Below, piece by piece: positions 16,410 to 24,697 of a stretch of 64,000 nt of DNA. The first letter of the stretch is position 1. Each line of letters begins with the position of its first letter. The position numbers were made by a program, and so were the translations under genes. The notes below the pieces were generated by a model. It did not search any database. It had not been told where the DNA came from and worked only from the letters and a program-made list of their open reading frames with translations. This DNA is from Novosphingobium subterraneum (GTDB taxonomy: Bacteria; Pseudomonadota; Alphaproteobacteria; Sphingomonadales; Sphingomonadaceae): assembly GCF_000807925.1 (NCBI RefSeq), contig NZ_JRVC01000023.1:1-64000 (forward strand), in the 5' to 3' direction.

Positions 16410-16823
16410 GTGATTGAAGTATTCGACTGGACCATGGAGTTTTTCTTCGAAATCTTTTTGCAGTTTTTTGGCGAGATTATCGTGCAGGTGCTTGCCGAGC
16501 TACTTGCAGAGTTCGGCATCCGGTCATTGGCCGATCCCGTGCGCGAACCCCGCACGCCTGTTTACTCGATGGTCGGCTACACACTCTGGGGTTTGATTGC
16601 TGGCGCAATCAGCCTGTTTCTGTTTCCGGCGTCGGCAATCCGGAATCCCGCTTTCCGCACAATCAATCTAGTGGTCACACCGCTAGTGATCGCTGCCATC
16701 ATGGCGATGCTCGGCAGGGCTCGAAACAAGCGTGGCCAGTTGCTCGTCCGGCTTGACCGCTTTGGCTATGCTTACCTGTTTGCGTTCTCAATGGCGCTGG
16801 TACGATTTATTTGGGCTAGCTAG
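16410..16823 (+). CDS. Hypothetical membrane protein
   Basis: 137 aa from GTG 16410 (GAG five bases upstream); a TTG at 16398 would add four residues. The N-terminus is unusually rich in Phe/Glu (FDWTMEFFFEIFLQFFGEII). Two or three hydrophobic segments follow (YTLWGLIAGAISLFLFPA, LVVTPLVIAAIMAML, YAYLFAFSMALV). It is less GC-rich than its neighbours. No family recognised. Confidence 0.7.
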   Translation: MIEVFDWTMEFFFEIFLQFFGEIIVQVLAELLAEFGIRSLADPVREPRTPVYSMVGYTLWGLIAGAISLFLFPASAIRNPAFRTINLVVTPLVIAAIMAMLGRARNKRGQLLVRLDRFGYAYLFAFSMALVRFIWAS

Positions 16824-16827
16824 CGCC

Positions 16828-17343
16828 TCAATCCACCGCTTCCCTCAGCACCGCAATCCCCTGCTCGCGCTGCGCCCGCAGTTCCTTTTTCAGCACTTGG
16901 GGATCGCGCGCGAAGATGAAGCCGAAGCTTACTCCGCCTTCCTTGCCTATGGTTGCGTGGTGCAGCTTGTGGGCCTGCACCAGCCGCTTGGCATAGCCTT
17001 TCTTCGGAACCCATCGGAACCAGCGCTGGTGAACCAGCCCATCATGCACCAGCGTGTAGATCGCGCCATAGGCCATCACGCCAAGGCCGATGAACGTCGC
17101 CGGCCACCAGGCCTCGGTGCCCATCACCAGCGGGCTGCCGATCATGAAGAAGCTGATCGAGATGGCGGCACCGACCACCGCATAAAGATCGTTCTTCTCG
17201 AAAAACCCATTGTGCGGTTCATGGTGATCGCGATGCCAGCCCCAGCCGAACCCGTGCATCACGTACTTGTGGCTGGACCACGCCACGAATTCCATGACCA
17301 GCACGGTGGCAACGATGATCAGAATGGCAACAAGCGTCTGCAT
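16828..17343 (-). CDS. crtZ: Beta-carotene hydroxylase CrtZ
   Basis: 171 aa integral membrane di-iron hydroxylase that adds the 3/3' hydroxyl groups of zeaxanthin to beta-carotene. The four histidine clusters of the family are all present: HKYVMH, HRDHH, HDGLVH and HKLHH. Three to four membrane helices surround them. The ATG at 17343 follows GGGAG; the longer frame begins with GTG at 17358. It is separate from any other carotenoid gene in this window, as is common in sphingomonads, and is divergent from the secreted protein at 17480. Confidence 0.93.
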   Translation of the reverse strand: MQTLVAILIIVATVLVMEFVAWSSHKYVMHGFGWGWHRDHHEPHNGFFEKNDLYAVVGAAISISFFMIGSPLVMGTEAWWPATFIGLGVMAYGAIYTLVHDGLVHQRWFRWVPKKGYAKRLVQAHKLHHATIGKEGGVSFGFIFARDPQVLKKELRAQREQGIAVLREAVD

Positions 17344-17479
17344 GGCGCTCCCATACACTCGCTTCGGCGCGCCCGCGACACATTCTTACACTTTGCCCGA
17401 AAGTCGCGACGGCTCGTTTTTCTGGTGTTCAGGCGCTGGCGGGCAGTTTGTCCTCACAGACCAATGAGGAGCTTTTCCC

Positions 17480-17860
17480 ATGCGCAAGACCGTTCTCGCC
17501 GTAGTCCTTTCCAGCCTCGTCGCGGGCGTTGCCACTCCGGCTCTGGCTCATGGCGGTGACCGCTATCCCGGCAACAACCGCGCCGAAGCGGCCTACCTGA
17601 CCCCTGCGCGCAATGCCGAAATCCGTCGAGAGATATACCAGCTCGACAACCGCATCTACCGCGCTCAGGTCAACCGGACGATTTCCCCGCGCGAAGCAGA
17701 AGGCTTGCGCCGCGATGCCCGCAATCTCAAGGTTGCCTATAACAATTCCGCCAATCGTGGCCTCTCGATCCGCGAATACCGCGAACTCGATCGCCGCGTG
17801 GCGACGATCAACCAGCGCCTGCGTGCCGAAAAATGGGACCGTGATGGTCGCCGGGGCTGA
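17480..17860 (+). CDS. Hypothetical secreted protein
   Basis: 126 aa. A clean Sec signal peptide (MRKTVLAVVLSSLVAGVATPALA) is cut before HGGDRYPG. The mature part is basic and helical, rich in Arg/Asn/Tyr (REIYQLDNRIYRAQVNRTIS, then LRRDARNLKVAYNNSANRGLS and ELDRRVATINQRL). Similar short periplasmic proteins of unknown role are frequent in this order. Ribosome site GAGGAG lies 10 bases upstream. No partner gene is obvious. Confidence 0.82.
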   Translation: MRKTVLAVVLSSLVAGVATPALAHGGDRYPGNNRAEAAYLTPARNAEIRREIYQLDNRIYRAQVNRTISPREAEGLRRDARNLKVAYNNSANRGLSIREYRELDRRVATINQRLRAEKWDRDGRRG

Positions 17861-17874
17861 TCGAGTGGCGGATA

Positions 17875-17958
17875 ATGCCCAGAAGGCGTAACAAAATTAC
17901 GCCGACGCGCCTCTTGGCCCGCCCTTTCCTGCTTGAATTGCGGGAAGGGCGGGCCTAA
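17875..17958 (+). promoter_or_regulatory. Possible leader peptide and hairpins upstream of leuC
   Basis: A 27-codon frame (ATG 17875, TAA 17956) contains five Leu codons within ten positions (CTC TTG, then CTG CTT GAA TTG) and ends 12 bases before leuC. It overlaps two hairpins: GGCGTAA/TTACGCC at 17885-17903, and a 14-bp stem at 17916-17929 paired with 17942-17955 (one mismatch). The layout resembles transcription attenuation by leucine starvation. However, the large hairpin has no T-run, the peptide has more Arg than Leu, and no clear ribosome site is seen. Confidence 0.35.
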
Positions 17959-17969
17959 CCGCTTGCACC

Positions 17970-19409
17970 ATGTCGAACACCGCAGCACCCCGCACGCTCT
18001 ACCAGAAGATCTGGGACGCCCACGTTGTCGAACAGCGCGACGATGGCACCGCGCTCATCTACATCGACCGCCACCTCGTCCACGAAGTGACGAGCCCGCA
18101 GGCGTTCGAGGCCCTGCGCGCGGCAGGCCGCAAGGTGCGCCGCCCCGATCTTACGCTCGCCGTGCCTGACCATAACCTGCCCACCACCGCGCGCCGCACC
18201 GCCGATGGCCAGCGCGTGCCCATTGCCGATCCGGAAAGCGCGCAGCAGCTCGAAGCGCTCGAGCGCAACGCACCCGCTTTCGGCATCCGCTACATCGGCG
18301 ATGCTGATGCGGAACAGGGCATCGTCCACGTCGTCGGGCCGGAGCAGGGCTTCTCGCTCCCCGGCGCCACCATTGTCTGCGGTGACAGCCATACCGCCTG
18401 CCACGGCGGCCTCGGCGCGCTGGCCTTCGGCATCGGCACCAGCGAGGTCGAGCATGTGCTCGCCACGCAAACCCTGTTGCTCAAGCAGTCGAAGTCGATG
18501 GAAGTCCGCGTCGAAGGCACGCTGATGCCCGGCGTTACTGCCAAGGATGTTGTCCTGCACATCACCGGCGTGCTGGGTGCGGCTGGCGGCACCGGTTCGG
18601 TCATCGAATACACGGGCCAGGTCATCCGCGACCTTTCCATCGAAGGCCGCCTGACCATCTCCAACATGGCGATCGAGCACGGCGCCCGTGCCGGCCTGTG
18701 CGCGCCCGATGAAAAGACCTTCGCCTACCTCAAGGGCCGGCCTTATGCGCCGAAGGGTGAGGATTGGGACAAGGCCGTCGCCTGGTGGAAGAGCCTCGCG
18801 ACCGACCCTGGCGCCACTTACGACAAGGTCGTGGTGATCGACGCCAAGGACATTGCCCCTTCGGTTACCTGGGGCACCAGCCCGGAAGACGTCCTGCCGA
18901 TCAGCGGCCTCGTCCCGGCGCCGGAAAGCTTCGCCGATCCATCCAAGCAGGAAGCCGCCAAGGCCAGCCTCGCCTACATGGGACTGACCCCGGGTCAGCG
19001 CATGGAAGACGTCGAGGTGCAGAACATCTTCATCGGCTCATGCACCAACAGCCGCATCGAGGACATGCGTGCCGCCGCCGCGATCCTGAAAGGTCGCAAG
19101 AAGGCCGACAACGTCAAGTGGGCGATCGTCGTCCCCGGTTCCGGCCTCGTCAAGAAGCAGGCCGAGGACGAAGGGCTTGATCGCATCTTCACCGAAGCCG
19201 GCTTCGAATGGCGTGAACCGGGCTGTTCGGCCTGTCTCGGCATGAACCCGGACAAGGTGCCAGCAGGCGAACGCTGCGCCTCGACCTCGAACCGCAACTT
19301 CGTCGGCCGCCAGGGCCCTGGCTCCCGCACGCATCTTGTCAGCCCGGCGATGGCCGCTGCCGCTGCCGTCACCGGCCGGTTGACCGACGTGCGCAAGCTG
19401 ATCGGCTGA
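17970..19409 (+). CDS. leuC: 3-isopropylmalate dehydratase large subunit
   Basis: 479 aa aconitase-family enzyme that, with LeuD, isomerises 2-isopropylmalate to 3-isopropylmalate in leucine synthesis. The [4Fe-4S] ligands are visible: Cys in FIGSCTNSRIED and the pair in EPGCSACLGMNPD. The N-terminus has TLYQKIWDAHVV and DRHLVHEVTSPQAFE, typical of LeuC. The small subunit gene leuD lies 2.6 kb downstream on the same strand, with four unrelated reading frames between. No clear ribosome site precedes the ATG; the start may sit in a structured leader. Confidence 0.97.
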   Translation: MSNTAAPRTLYQKIWDAHVVEQRDDGTALIYIDRHLVHEVTSPQAFEALRAAGRKVRRPDLTLAVPDHNLPTTARRTADGQRVPIADPESAQQLEALERNAPAFGIRYIGDADAEQGIVHVVGPEQGFSLPGATIVCGDSHTACHGGLGALAFGIGTSEVEHVLATQTLLLKQSKSMEVRVEGTLMPGVTAKDVVLHITGVLGAAGGTGSVIEYTGQVIRDLSIEGRLTISNMAIEHGARAGLCAPDEKTFAYLKGRPYAPKGEDWDKAVAWWKSLATDPGATYDKVVVIDAKDIAPSVTWGTSPEDVLPISGLVPAPESFADPSKQEAAKASLAYMGLTPGQRMEDVEVQNIFIGSCTNSRIEDMRAAAAILKGRKKADNVKWAIVVPGSGLVKKQAEDEGLDRIFTEAGFEWREPGCSACLGMNPDKVPAGERCASTSNRNFVGRQGPGSRTHLVSPAMAAAAAVTGRLTDVRKLIG

Positions 19410-19417
19410 CGCAGCCC

Positions 19418-19948
19418 GTGGCAGGCCTTCCGACAGCCGCGCTCCAGCTCGCCGGGTTCCTCATGGCCCACGCGTTCTGGACGGCGTCGGACCTGCCGCC
19501 CGGCGGCCATTACCAACCGCAATCGCTGTGCATGCGCGCCGATGGCAGCCGCCAGCTTCAGACCTTCGACGGCGCCAGCCCCAAGGATCAGGACGCTGCC
19601 GCCCGGGCCTTCATCGGTGGCGGTGCAGCCCAGTGGCCCGATTGCGCCATTGCCCGGCAGGTCAAGGTCGACACGCCCACGGGCGAAGTCGATGCTCTGG
19701 TGATAGACGTCGTCCAGTACGGCGGCAGCGTGATGACCGTCGTGCAGGCCTTCCGTCCCGGCCCGCAGGACTTCCGCTTGCTGGGTGACGAACTCATGCT
19801 CGGCGATAACGGCCCGCTCCCGCCGCTCCCCGCCGCCCAGGCCGCCGCCGCCATGCGCGAAGGCGCGCTCGACCACACCGGCCTTGGTGATAAATGGCAG
19901 CAATGGGAAGCAGGGCGCGATCCCGTGAGCCCGCTGGTCCAGAAATAG
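19418..19948 (+). CDS. Hypothetical protein between leuC and leuD
   Basis: Up to 176 aa with a GTG start 8 bp after leuC; an internal ATG at 19463 (MAHAFWTASDLPPGGHY) would give 161 aa. The protein is soluble with repeated Pro/Gly loops (LPPGGHYQPQSLCMRADGS, PLPPLPAAQAAAAMREGAL) and ends DPVSPLVQK. No motif is recognised. Its close spacing suggests co-transcription with leuC. Confidence 0.65.
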   Translation: MAGLPTAALQLAGFLMAHAFWTASDLPPGGHYQPQSLCMRADGSRQLQTFDGASPKDQDAAARAFIGGGAAQWPDCAIARQVKVDTPTGEVDALVIDVVQYGGSVMTVVQAFRPGPQDFRLLGDELMLGDNGPLPPLPAAQAAAAMREGALDHTGLGDKWQQWEAGRDPVSPLVQK

Positions 19949-19970
19949 GCCTCTTCCAACCCCCTGAAGC

Positions 19971-20046
19971 CCGCTCATGCTGAGCTTGTCGAAGCATCCG
20001 GCACAGCGGCGGCGCGGGCACCCTTCGACAGGCTCAGGGTGAGCGG
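19971..20046. repeat. Intergenic inverted repeat, TCATCCTGAGC-type
   Basis: Two arms, 19971-19997 and 20018-20046, are imperfect inverted copies of a core reading CTGAGCCTGTCGAAG. The same core recurs at 27350-27434, 34557-34626, 50010-50038 and 50228-50255. A Sphingomonadales-type intergenic hairpin element. Confidence 0.75.
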
Positions 20047-20132
20047 ATTTGGGAGGGCAGAAGCGTCCTCCACCCAATTTACATCGCCCCGCTCGAAGCT
20101 TAGCCTCACTCCAAACCAAGGAGGGGTGATCC

Positions 20133-21215
20133 ATGGACATGATCAAGGGCGTGCGCGTGCCCGAACGCGTCTATCGCGGCGTGCTTTGGGCCGTTTCCAT
20201 CGTCTTCGCCGGCTTCATCATCGGCTTTGGCAACCTCGTCATCGGCGACCTGCCGATGGTCGAAAGCCAGGTCTACACCGCGCCCGCTGATGACACTCCG
20301 GCCATTCGCGCGGTGCGCGACGAGATTCGCAGGATTGGCGACAGCAAGACCGCCATCGACGACAAGCTCGAGATACAGCGCCTCCAGCTCGAACAGGCAC
20401 AGCGTGCCTCGGGCACCGCGAACGAGACGTTCAAGGCCTGGATCGCCGCCCGTACCGCCACGACCAATCCGGCGCAGGACCCCGAAGTCCTCGCCCGCAC
20501 CCGTGAGCTTGAACAGCTCAAGGCCAACGAACGCAGCATCCAGCAGGCAATCGCCAATCTCGAGAATGAGCGCGCCCCGCTTGACCAGCGCGAAAGCACG
20601 CTGCGGCTGCGCGAAAACCAGCTGATCTCCGACGCCATTCCGGCGCAGGAGCGCGCGATGTTCTGGCAGGAACTGCGGGTCTTCGGCCTGCGGCTGCTCA
20701 TCACCCTGCCGATGCTGGCGGTCGCCGCGTGGATGGTGGTGAAGAAGCGCAAGAGCGATCACTGGCCACTGATGCGCGGCTTCGTCCTCGCTGCAGTCTT
20801 CGTGTTCTTCGTGGAACTCGTGCCCTACCTGCCCAGCTACGGCGGCTACATCCGTTACGCCGTGGGCATCGTCCTGACCTTCGCGGCGGGTCACTTCCTG
20901 ATCAAGAACATGCGCGCCTATCTTGCCCACCGTCAGGAAGTGGAGGCGCAAGCCGAGAAGGAGCGCCGCGCCCGCGTCAGCCATGACGAGGCCTTCAAGA
21001 AAATGGCCGCGAAGGTCTGCCCCGGCTGTGATCGCCCGATTTCGACCACCGGCGATGCCGAAGCCAACTTCTGCGTTCACTGTGGCATGACCCTGTTCGA
21101 CCACTGCCACAGCTGCAACACCCGCAAGATGGCCTTCTTCCGCTTCTGCATGACGTGCGGCACGCCTGCGAAGGATGAGGTGGCCAGGAACGACCTCACT
21201 CCAGCGCCCGCGTGA
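20133..21215 (+). CDS. Coiled-coil membrane protein with C-terminal zinc ribbons
   Basis: 360 aa. One helix near residues 17-37 (VLWAVSIVFAGFIIGFGNLV) precedes a periplasmic coiled coil (EIQRLQLEQAQRASG, LKANERSIQQAIANLENE). Three helices follow at about 190-275. The cytoplasmic tail has two to three Cys-rich zinc-ribbon knuckles (CPGCDRPI, FCVHCGMTL, HCHSCNTRK, FCMTCGTP). Strong ribosome site GGAGG lies before ATG. Stop overlaps the glycosylase start. Such a membrane-plus-zinc-ribbon layout suggests a sensor or assembly factor, but I know no characterised homolog. Confidence 0.8.
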   Translation: MDMIKGVRVPERVYRGVLWAVSIVFAGFIIGFGNLVIGDLPMVESQVYTAPADDTPAIRAVRDEIRRIGDSKTAIDDKLEIQRLQLEQAQRASGTANETFKAWIAARTATTNPAQDPEVLARTRELEQLKANERSIQQAIANLENERAPLDQRESTLRLRENQLISDAIPAQERAMFWQELRVFGLRLLITLPMLAVAAWMVVKKRKSDHWPLMRGFVLAAVFVFFVELVPYLPSYGGYIRYAVGIVLTFAAGHFLIKNMRAYLAHRQEVEAQAEKERRARVSHDEAFKKMAAKVCPGCDRPISTTGDAEANFCVHCGMTLFDHCHSCNTRKMAFFRFCMTCGTPAKDEVARNDLTPAPA

Positions 21216-21709
21216 CCGACCGCAAGTCGTCCTTCGCGCCCGTTGCCGATCCACACACGCGGGTGCTTATCCTTGGAAGTCTCCCGGGTGAAGCCAGCCT
21301 CGCCGCCGCGCGCTACTATGCCAACCCGCGCAACCAGTTCTGGCGGTTGGTCGGAGCGGTGATCGACGTCGATCTTGTCGCGCAGGACTATGAAAGCCGC
21401 CTCGAAACCCTGCTCGCACATCGCATCGGCCTGTGGGATTCGATCGGGTCGGCCACGCGTTCGGGCAGCCTCGATACCGCCATTCGCGATGTCGCGCCCA
21501 ATGCGCTGGCCGCTCTAGCCGCCTCGCTCCCGCATCTGCGATGTATCGCCTTCAACGGTGCCAAGTCCGCCAGCGTCGGCACGCCGCAACTGGTCGGGGC
21601 CGGGGCATTCGCGCTCCTGCGCCTGCCTTCCAGCAGCCCGGCCCATGCCTCGCTCACCTTCGAGGCAAAGCTTGGCGAGTGGACGAAGCTGCGGAAATTC
21701 CTCGTCTGA
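21212..21709 (+). CDS. DNA glycosylase, UDG superfamily (hypoxanthine/mismatch type)
   Basis: 165 aa, GTG start overlapping the upstream stop. Superfamily motifs: LGSLPGEASL near residue 21 (motif 1, where the active-site residue is not the Asp of family 1 UDG), NPRNQFWRLVGA (family 6/Mug-like loop), and LPSSSPAH near the C-terminus (motif 2, usually LPxxS). This matches the DNA-deoxyinosine glycosylase group that removes hypoxanthine from deaminated adenine. Activity on uracil cannot be excluded from sequence. Confidence 0.85.
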   Translation: MTDRKSSFAPVADPHTRVLILGSLPGEASLAAARYYANPRNQFWRLVGAVIDVDLVAQDYESRLETLLAHRIGLWDSIGSATRSGSLDTAIRDVAPNALAALAASLPHLRCIAFNGAKSASVGTPQLVGAGAFALLRLPSSSPAHASLTFEAKLGEWTKLRKFLV

Positions 21710-21769
21710 GCCTTGCAATCGCAGAACGCCCGGCCAATCTTGGCGTCACGTTTCAAGGAGTTCTCAAGC

Positions 21770-21931
21770 GTGACCAAGAAGACGGACTGGACCGGCAAGG
21801 CAGCCATGGCGGGCGCGGCAATCGGCTCGGCAGCACTCGCCGCCGCCTTGCTCTATGCGTCGCGCCGCAAGGAACGGGCCGAAAAGACCGAACCCAAGGC
21901 CCCGCCCGCCGACGCACCCGAGACCGACTGA
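21770..21931 (+). CDS. Small single-helix membrane protein
   Basis: 53 aa from GTG at 21770, preferred over the longer in-frame start at 21713 because AAGGAG lies 10 bases upstream. One hydrophobic helix (AAMAGAAIGSAALAAALLYA) is followed by RRKERAEKTEPKAPPADAPE, a charged Pro-rich cytoplasmic tail. No family known. Confidence 0.65.
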   Translation: MTKKTDWTGKAAMAGAAIGSAALAAALLYASRRKERAEKTEPKAPPADAPETD

Positions 21932-22021
21932 TTTCGGAATGTCCGCCACGCAATAATCTTGCGCCAAAGCTCCCCCAAAACGGGCATTGCATCACCTAAC
22001 GCGCAAGCTATAGCGACGGTC

Positions 22022-22630
22022 ATGGAACCGGTGAAGCAGATCGAAGGACGGGCCATCCCGTTCGGCCGCAAGAACGTCGATACCGACGTGATCATCCCTG
22101 CCAAGTGGCTCAAGACAATCACCCGTCAGGGACTCGGCAAGGGCGCTTTCGAGGCCTTGCGCGCAGATCCTGACAACATCTTCGATAGCGCGGAATTTTC
22201 CGGCTCGCCGATCCTGATCGCTGGCGACAACTTCGGCTGCGGCTCCAGCCGTGAACACGCCGCCTGGGCCTTGGGTGACATGGGCATCAAGGCCGTGATC
22301 GCACCCTCGTTCTCCGACATCTTTTCGGGCAACGCCTTCAAGAACGGCATTCTCACCGTCGTCCTGCCGCAGGAAGCGATCGACCGTCTGATGGAAGTCG
22401 CGCAGACCGATCCCGTCTCGATCGATCTTGAAACCCAGACCGTGACGACCCCTTTCCAGGACCGCTTCACCTTCGAGATCGACCCGTTCCGCAAGCACTG
22501 CCTGCTCAATGGCCTGGACGAAGTCGGCCTGACGATGGCGCGTGGGGACGCTATCTCCACGCACGAGGCGAAGATGCGCGACAGCCTGCCCTTCCTGGCA
22601 CGCGGCACGGATGCCGTAGCGGCAGCTTAA
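22022..22630 (+). CDS. leuD: 3-isopropylmalate dehydratase small subunit
   Basis: 202 aa swivel-domain partner of LeuC. It starts MEPVKQIEGRAIPFGRKNVDTDVIIPAKWLK, which matches LeuD N-termini, so ATG 22022 is chosen over the in-frame ATG at 21959. The substrate loop GDNFGCGSSREHAAWAL is intact, as is the C-terminal FRKHCLLNGLDEVGLT. Located 2.6 kb after leuC with unrelated genes between, so the leuCD pair is split here. Confidence 0.96.
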   Translation: MEPVKQIEGRAIPFGRKNVDTDVIIPAKWLKTITRQGLGKGAFEALRADPDNIFDSAEFSGSPILIAGDNFGCGSSREHAAWALGDMGIKAVIAPSFSDIFSGNAFKNGILTVVLPQEAIDRLMEVAQTDPVSIDLETQTVTTPFQDRFTFEIDPFRKHCLLNGLDEVGLTMARGDAISTHEAKMRDSLPFLARGTDAVAAA

Positions 22631-22719
22631 TCGTACGCTTAACAGGGCTTCCCAAGCCGCGCAAAACTTGCTTCCCTGATGCGGAGCGGATCGAATCCGC
22701 AACTATTGGGAGAAGTTGA

Positions 22720-23721
22720 ATGAAGGCTCTGCGCACCCACGCCGCGGGCGGCCCTGAAACGCTGGTCATGGACGAATTGCCCGATCCCGTGCCGGGCAAG
22801 GGCGAAGTGCTGGTGCGGGTCCACGCCTGCTCGATCAATTTCCCCGACACGCTGATGATCCGCGATCTCTACCAGTTCAGGCCCGAGCGTCCCTATGCGC
22901 CCGGCAGCGAACTGGCTGGTGAGATCGAGGCGCTGGGCGAGGGCGTCACCGGCTGGAACGTCGGCGACCGCGTGATCGCGATGATCGGTAACGGTGGCCT
23001 CGCCGAAAAGGTCGTTGCTCCGGTCGCGCGCCTGTTCCCGCTGCCTGATGGCGTCGACTACGCCACCGGGGCATCTCTGCTGATGACTTACGGCACCACC
23101 ATCCACGGCCTCAAGGATCGCGGACACATCAAGGCTGGCGATACGGTTCTCGTGCTCGGCGCTGCGGGCGGTGTCGGACTTTCGGCAGTCGAACTCGCCA
23201 AGGCCTTCGGCGCCCGCGTGATCGCCGCCGTTTCCAGCGAGGAGAAGGCACAGGTCGCGCGCGATGCAGGCGCAGACGACGTCGTGATCTATGGCCGTCC
23301 GCCCTTCGACAAGGCCCAATCCAAGGCACTGGCCGAGCAATTCAAGGCAGCCTGCGGCCCCAACGGCGCGGATATCGTCTACGATATCGTCGGCGGCGAC
23401 TATTCCGAACCGGCCCTGCGCGCGATTGCCTGGGAAGGCCGTTTCCTCGTCGTTGGCTTCCCCGCCGGCATCGCCAGGCTCCCGCTGAACCTGACGCTGC
23501 TGAAGTCCTGCGACGTCTGTGGCGTTTTCTGGGGGGCGTGGACGGCCCGCGAACCCGCCGCCTTCAAGGCGGAGGTCGAGGAACTCTTCGCGCTGCTCAA
23601 GGCGGGCAAGATCAACCCCCGCGTCTCGCAGCGCTACACGCTCGATCAGGGGCGCGAAGCCATCGCCCTCCTCGAAAACCGCCAGGCCATGGGCAAGGTC
23701 GTCGTCGAAATGATCGGCTGA
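22720..23721 (+). CDS. NADPH:quinone oxidoreductase (zinc-free MDR family)
   Basis: 333 aa medium-chain reductase. The GroES-like N-domain (YAPGSELAGEIEALGEGV) is followed by a Rossmann domain with VLGAAGGVGLSAVELAKAFGA and the FPAGIARLPLNLTLLKSCDV loop typical of quinone oxidoreductase-like proteins. The structural and catalytic zinc cysteines of alcohol dehydrogenases are absent. Ribosome site GGGAGAAG lies 7 bases before ATG. Substrate unknown; quinones or enones are usual for the family. Confidence 0.9.
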   Translation: MKALRTHAAGGPETLVMDELPDPVPGKGEVLVRVHACSINFPDTLMIRDLYQFRPERPYAPGSELAGEIEALGEGVTGWNVGDRVIAMIGNGGLAEKVVAPVARLFPLPDGVDYATGASLLMTYGTTIHGLKDRGHIKAGDTVLVLGAAGGVGLSAVELAKAFGARVIAAVSSEEKAQVARDAGADDVVIYGRPPFDKAQSKALAEQFKAACGPNGADIVYDIVGGDYSEPALRAIAWEGRFLVVGFPAGIARLPLNLTLLKSCDVCGVFWGAWTAREPAAFKAEVEELFALLKAGKINPRVSQRYTLDQGREAIALLENRQAMGKVVVEMIG

Positions 23722-23732
23722 CATCTGTTTCT

Positions 23733-23754
23733 CCCCTCCCGCATGCGGGAGGGG
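23733..23754. repeat. 22-bp perfect palindrome (CCCGCATGCGGG core)
   Basis: Perfect inverted symmetry around CCCGCATGCGGG, located between the convergent quinone oxidoreductase and TRIC-channel genes, where it can act as a transcription barrier in both directions. The identical 22 bp recurs at 38235-38256 between btuB and btuF. Related forms lie at 43664-43690 and 52668-52689. Confidence 0.8.
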
Positions 23755-23770
23755 TTGGGGCTGGGCCTGC

Positions 23771-24430
23771 TCAGCCCTCGCGCTCGCCCGAGGAATAGAC
23801 CGGCAAGCCCAGCTTCCACCAGATCGCCGCCCCCCTCAGTGCGAACCCGGCCAGCGCAGCCAGCGGCCAGACCATCCCTCTTTCCAGCCCGAGTACTGCC
23901 CCCCCTGCGCAAATGCCTGCAGACAGGGCCGCGGCCGTCACATAAAGCTCGGGCCGCATCAGGATGGAGGGTCTGCCTGCCAGCACGTCGCGGATGATCC
24001 CGCCGACGCAGCCGGTAATCACCCCCATCAGCACCGCTGGCACGGGCGCGACGCCAAACGCCAGCGCCTTCGCCGTCCCCAGCACCGCATAGGCGCCGAG
24101 CCCTGCCGCGTCGGCCCATTCCAGAACCGGCCAATTTCCGACTGGTTGCACCCACCAGCGATGCGGCGTGAACCACGCCACCAGTGCCACGCCAAGGCAC
24201 ACCGGCGCCACCCACGGATCGCGCACCCAGAAGACAGGCGCGCCGATCAGCAGATCGCGCACAGACCCGCCGCCCACGCCTGTCACCAGCGCGAAGAACG
24301 CCATCGTCACGAACGTCTGTCGCAACTGCGCCGCCAGCAGCGCTCCCGTCAGCGCGAACACGGCGATGCCAACGAGATCCAGCAACCCAATGAGGGCAGA
24401 AAGGTCTGCCGTGGGCAGAGCGGTGGGCAC
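23771..24430 (-). CDS. TRIC/YicG family cation channel-like membrane protein (UPF0126)
   Basis: 219 aa with seven hydrophobic segments arranged as two similar triple-helix halves plus one. Each half carries the glycine-rich kink motif: VTGVGGGSVRDLLIG in the first and ITGCVGGIIRDVLAG in the second, the hallmark GGGxxRD of bacterial trimeric intracellular cation channel homologs. Bacterial members conduct monovalent cations in vitro; the physiological role is unclear. Confidence 0.9.
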   Translation of the reverse strand: MPTALPTADLSALIGLLDLVGIAVFALTGALLAAQLRQTFVTMAFFALVTGVGGGSVRDLLIGAPVFWVRDPWVAPVCLGVALVAWFTPHRWWVQPVGNWPVLEWADAAGLGAYAVLGTAKALAFGVAPVPAVLMGVITGCVGGIIRDVLAGRPSILMRPELYVTAAALSAGICAGGAVLGLERGMVWPLAALAGFALRGAAIWWKLGLPVYSSGEREG

Positions 24431-24434
24431 GGGC

Positions 24435-24632
24435 TCAGTTGCCCAGCAGCGCTTCCAGTTTGCCCTTCAGCGCCTGGATGCGTTCTGCTGCTTCGGTGAA
24501 GGTCTTGACGTCTTCACGGTTGTTGTTGCCGCGCGCTTCCTTTGCCGCTTCGACATAGCCCTCAAGATCGGCTTCGAGCGCATCGATCAGGATTTCGGTC
24601 TCGTCTTCGGTCAGGGTCAGCTTGATGGCCAT
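24435..24632 (-). CDS. Small hypothetical helical protein
   Basis: 65 aa from ATG 24632, with AGGAG 8 bases upstream. Sequence MAIKLTLTEDETEILIDALE, then an acidic/Lys-rich helix with AAERIQALKGKLEALL. Soluble, probably a helical hairpin. The upstream in-frame codon at 24653 is not needed. No family known. It ends 4 bp before the channel gene starts, so the two may be co-transcribed. Confidence 0.75.
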   Translation of the reverse strand: MAIKLTLTEDETEILIDALEADLEGYVEAAKEARGNNNREDVKTFTEAAERIQALKGKLEALLGN

Positions 24633-24697
24633 CGTGGCACTCCTTCGATTCAAACCCTGCGGTTACCGTCAGCAGCCGCAGGGCACAAACAAAAGGT

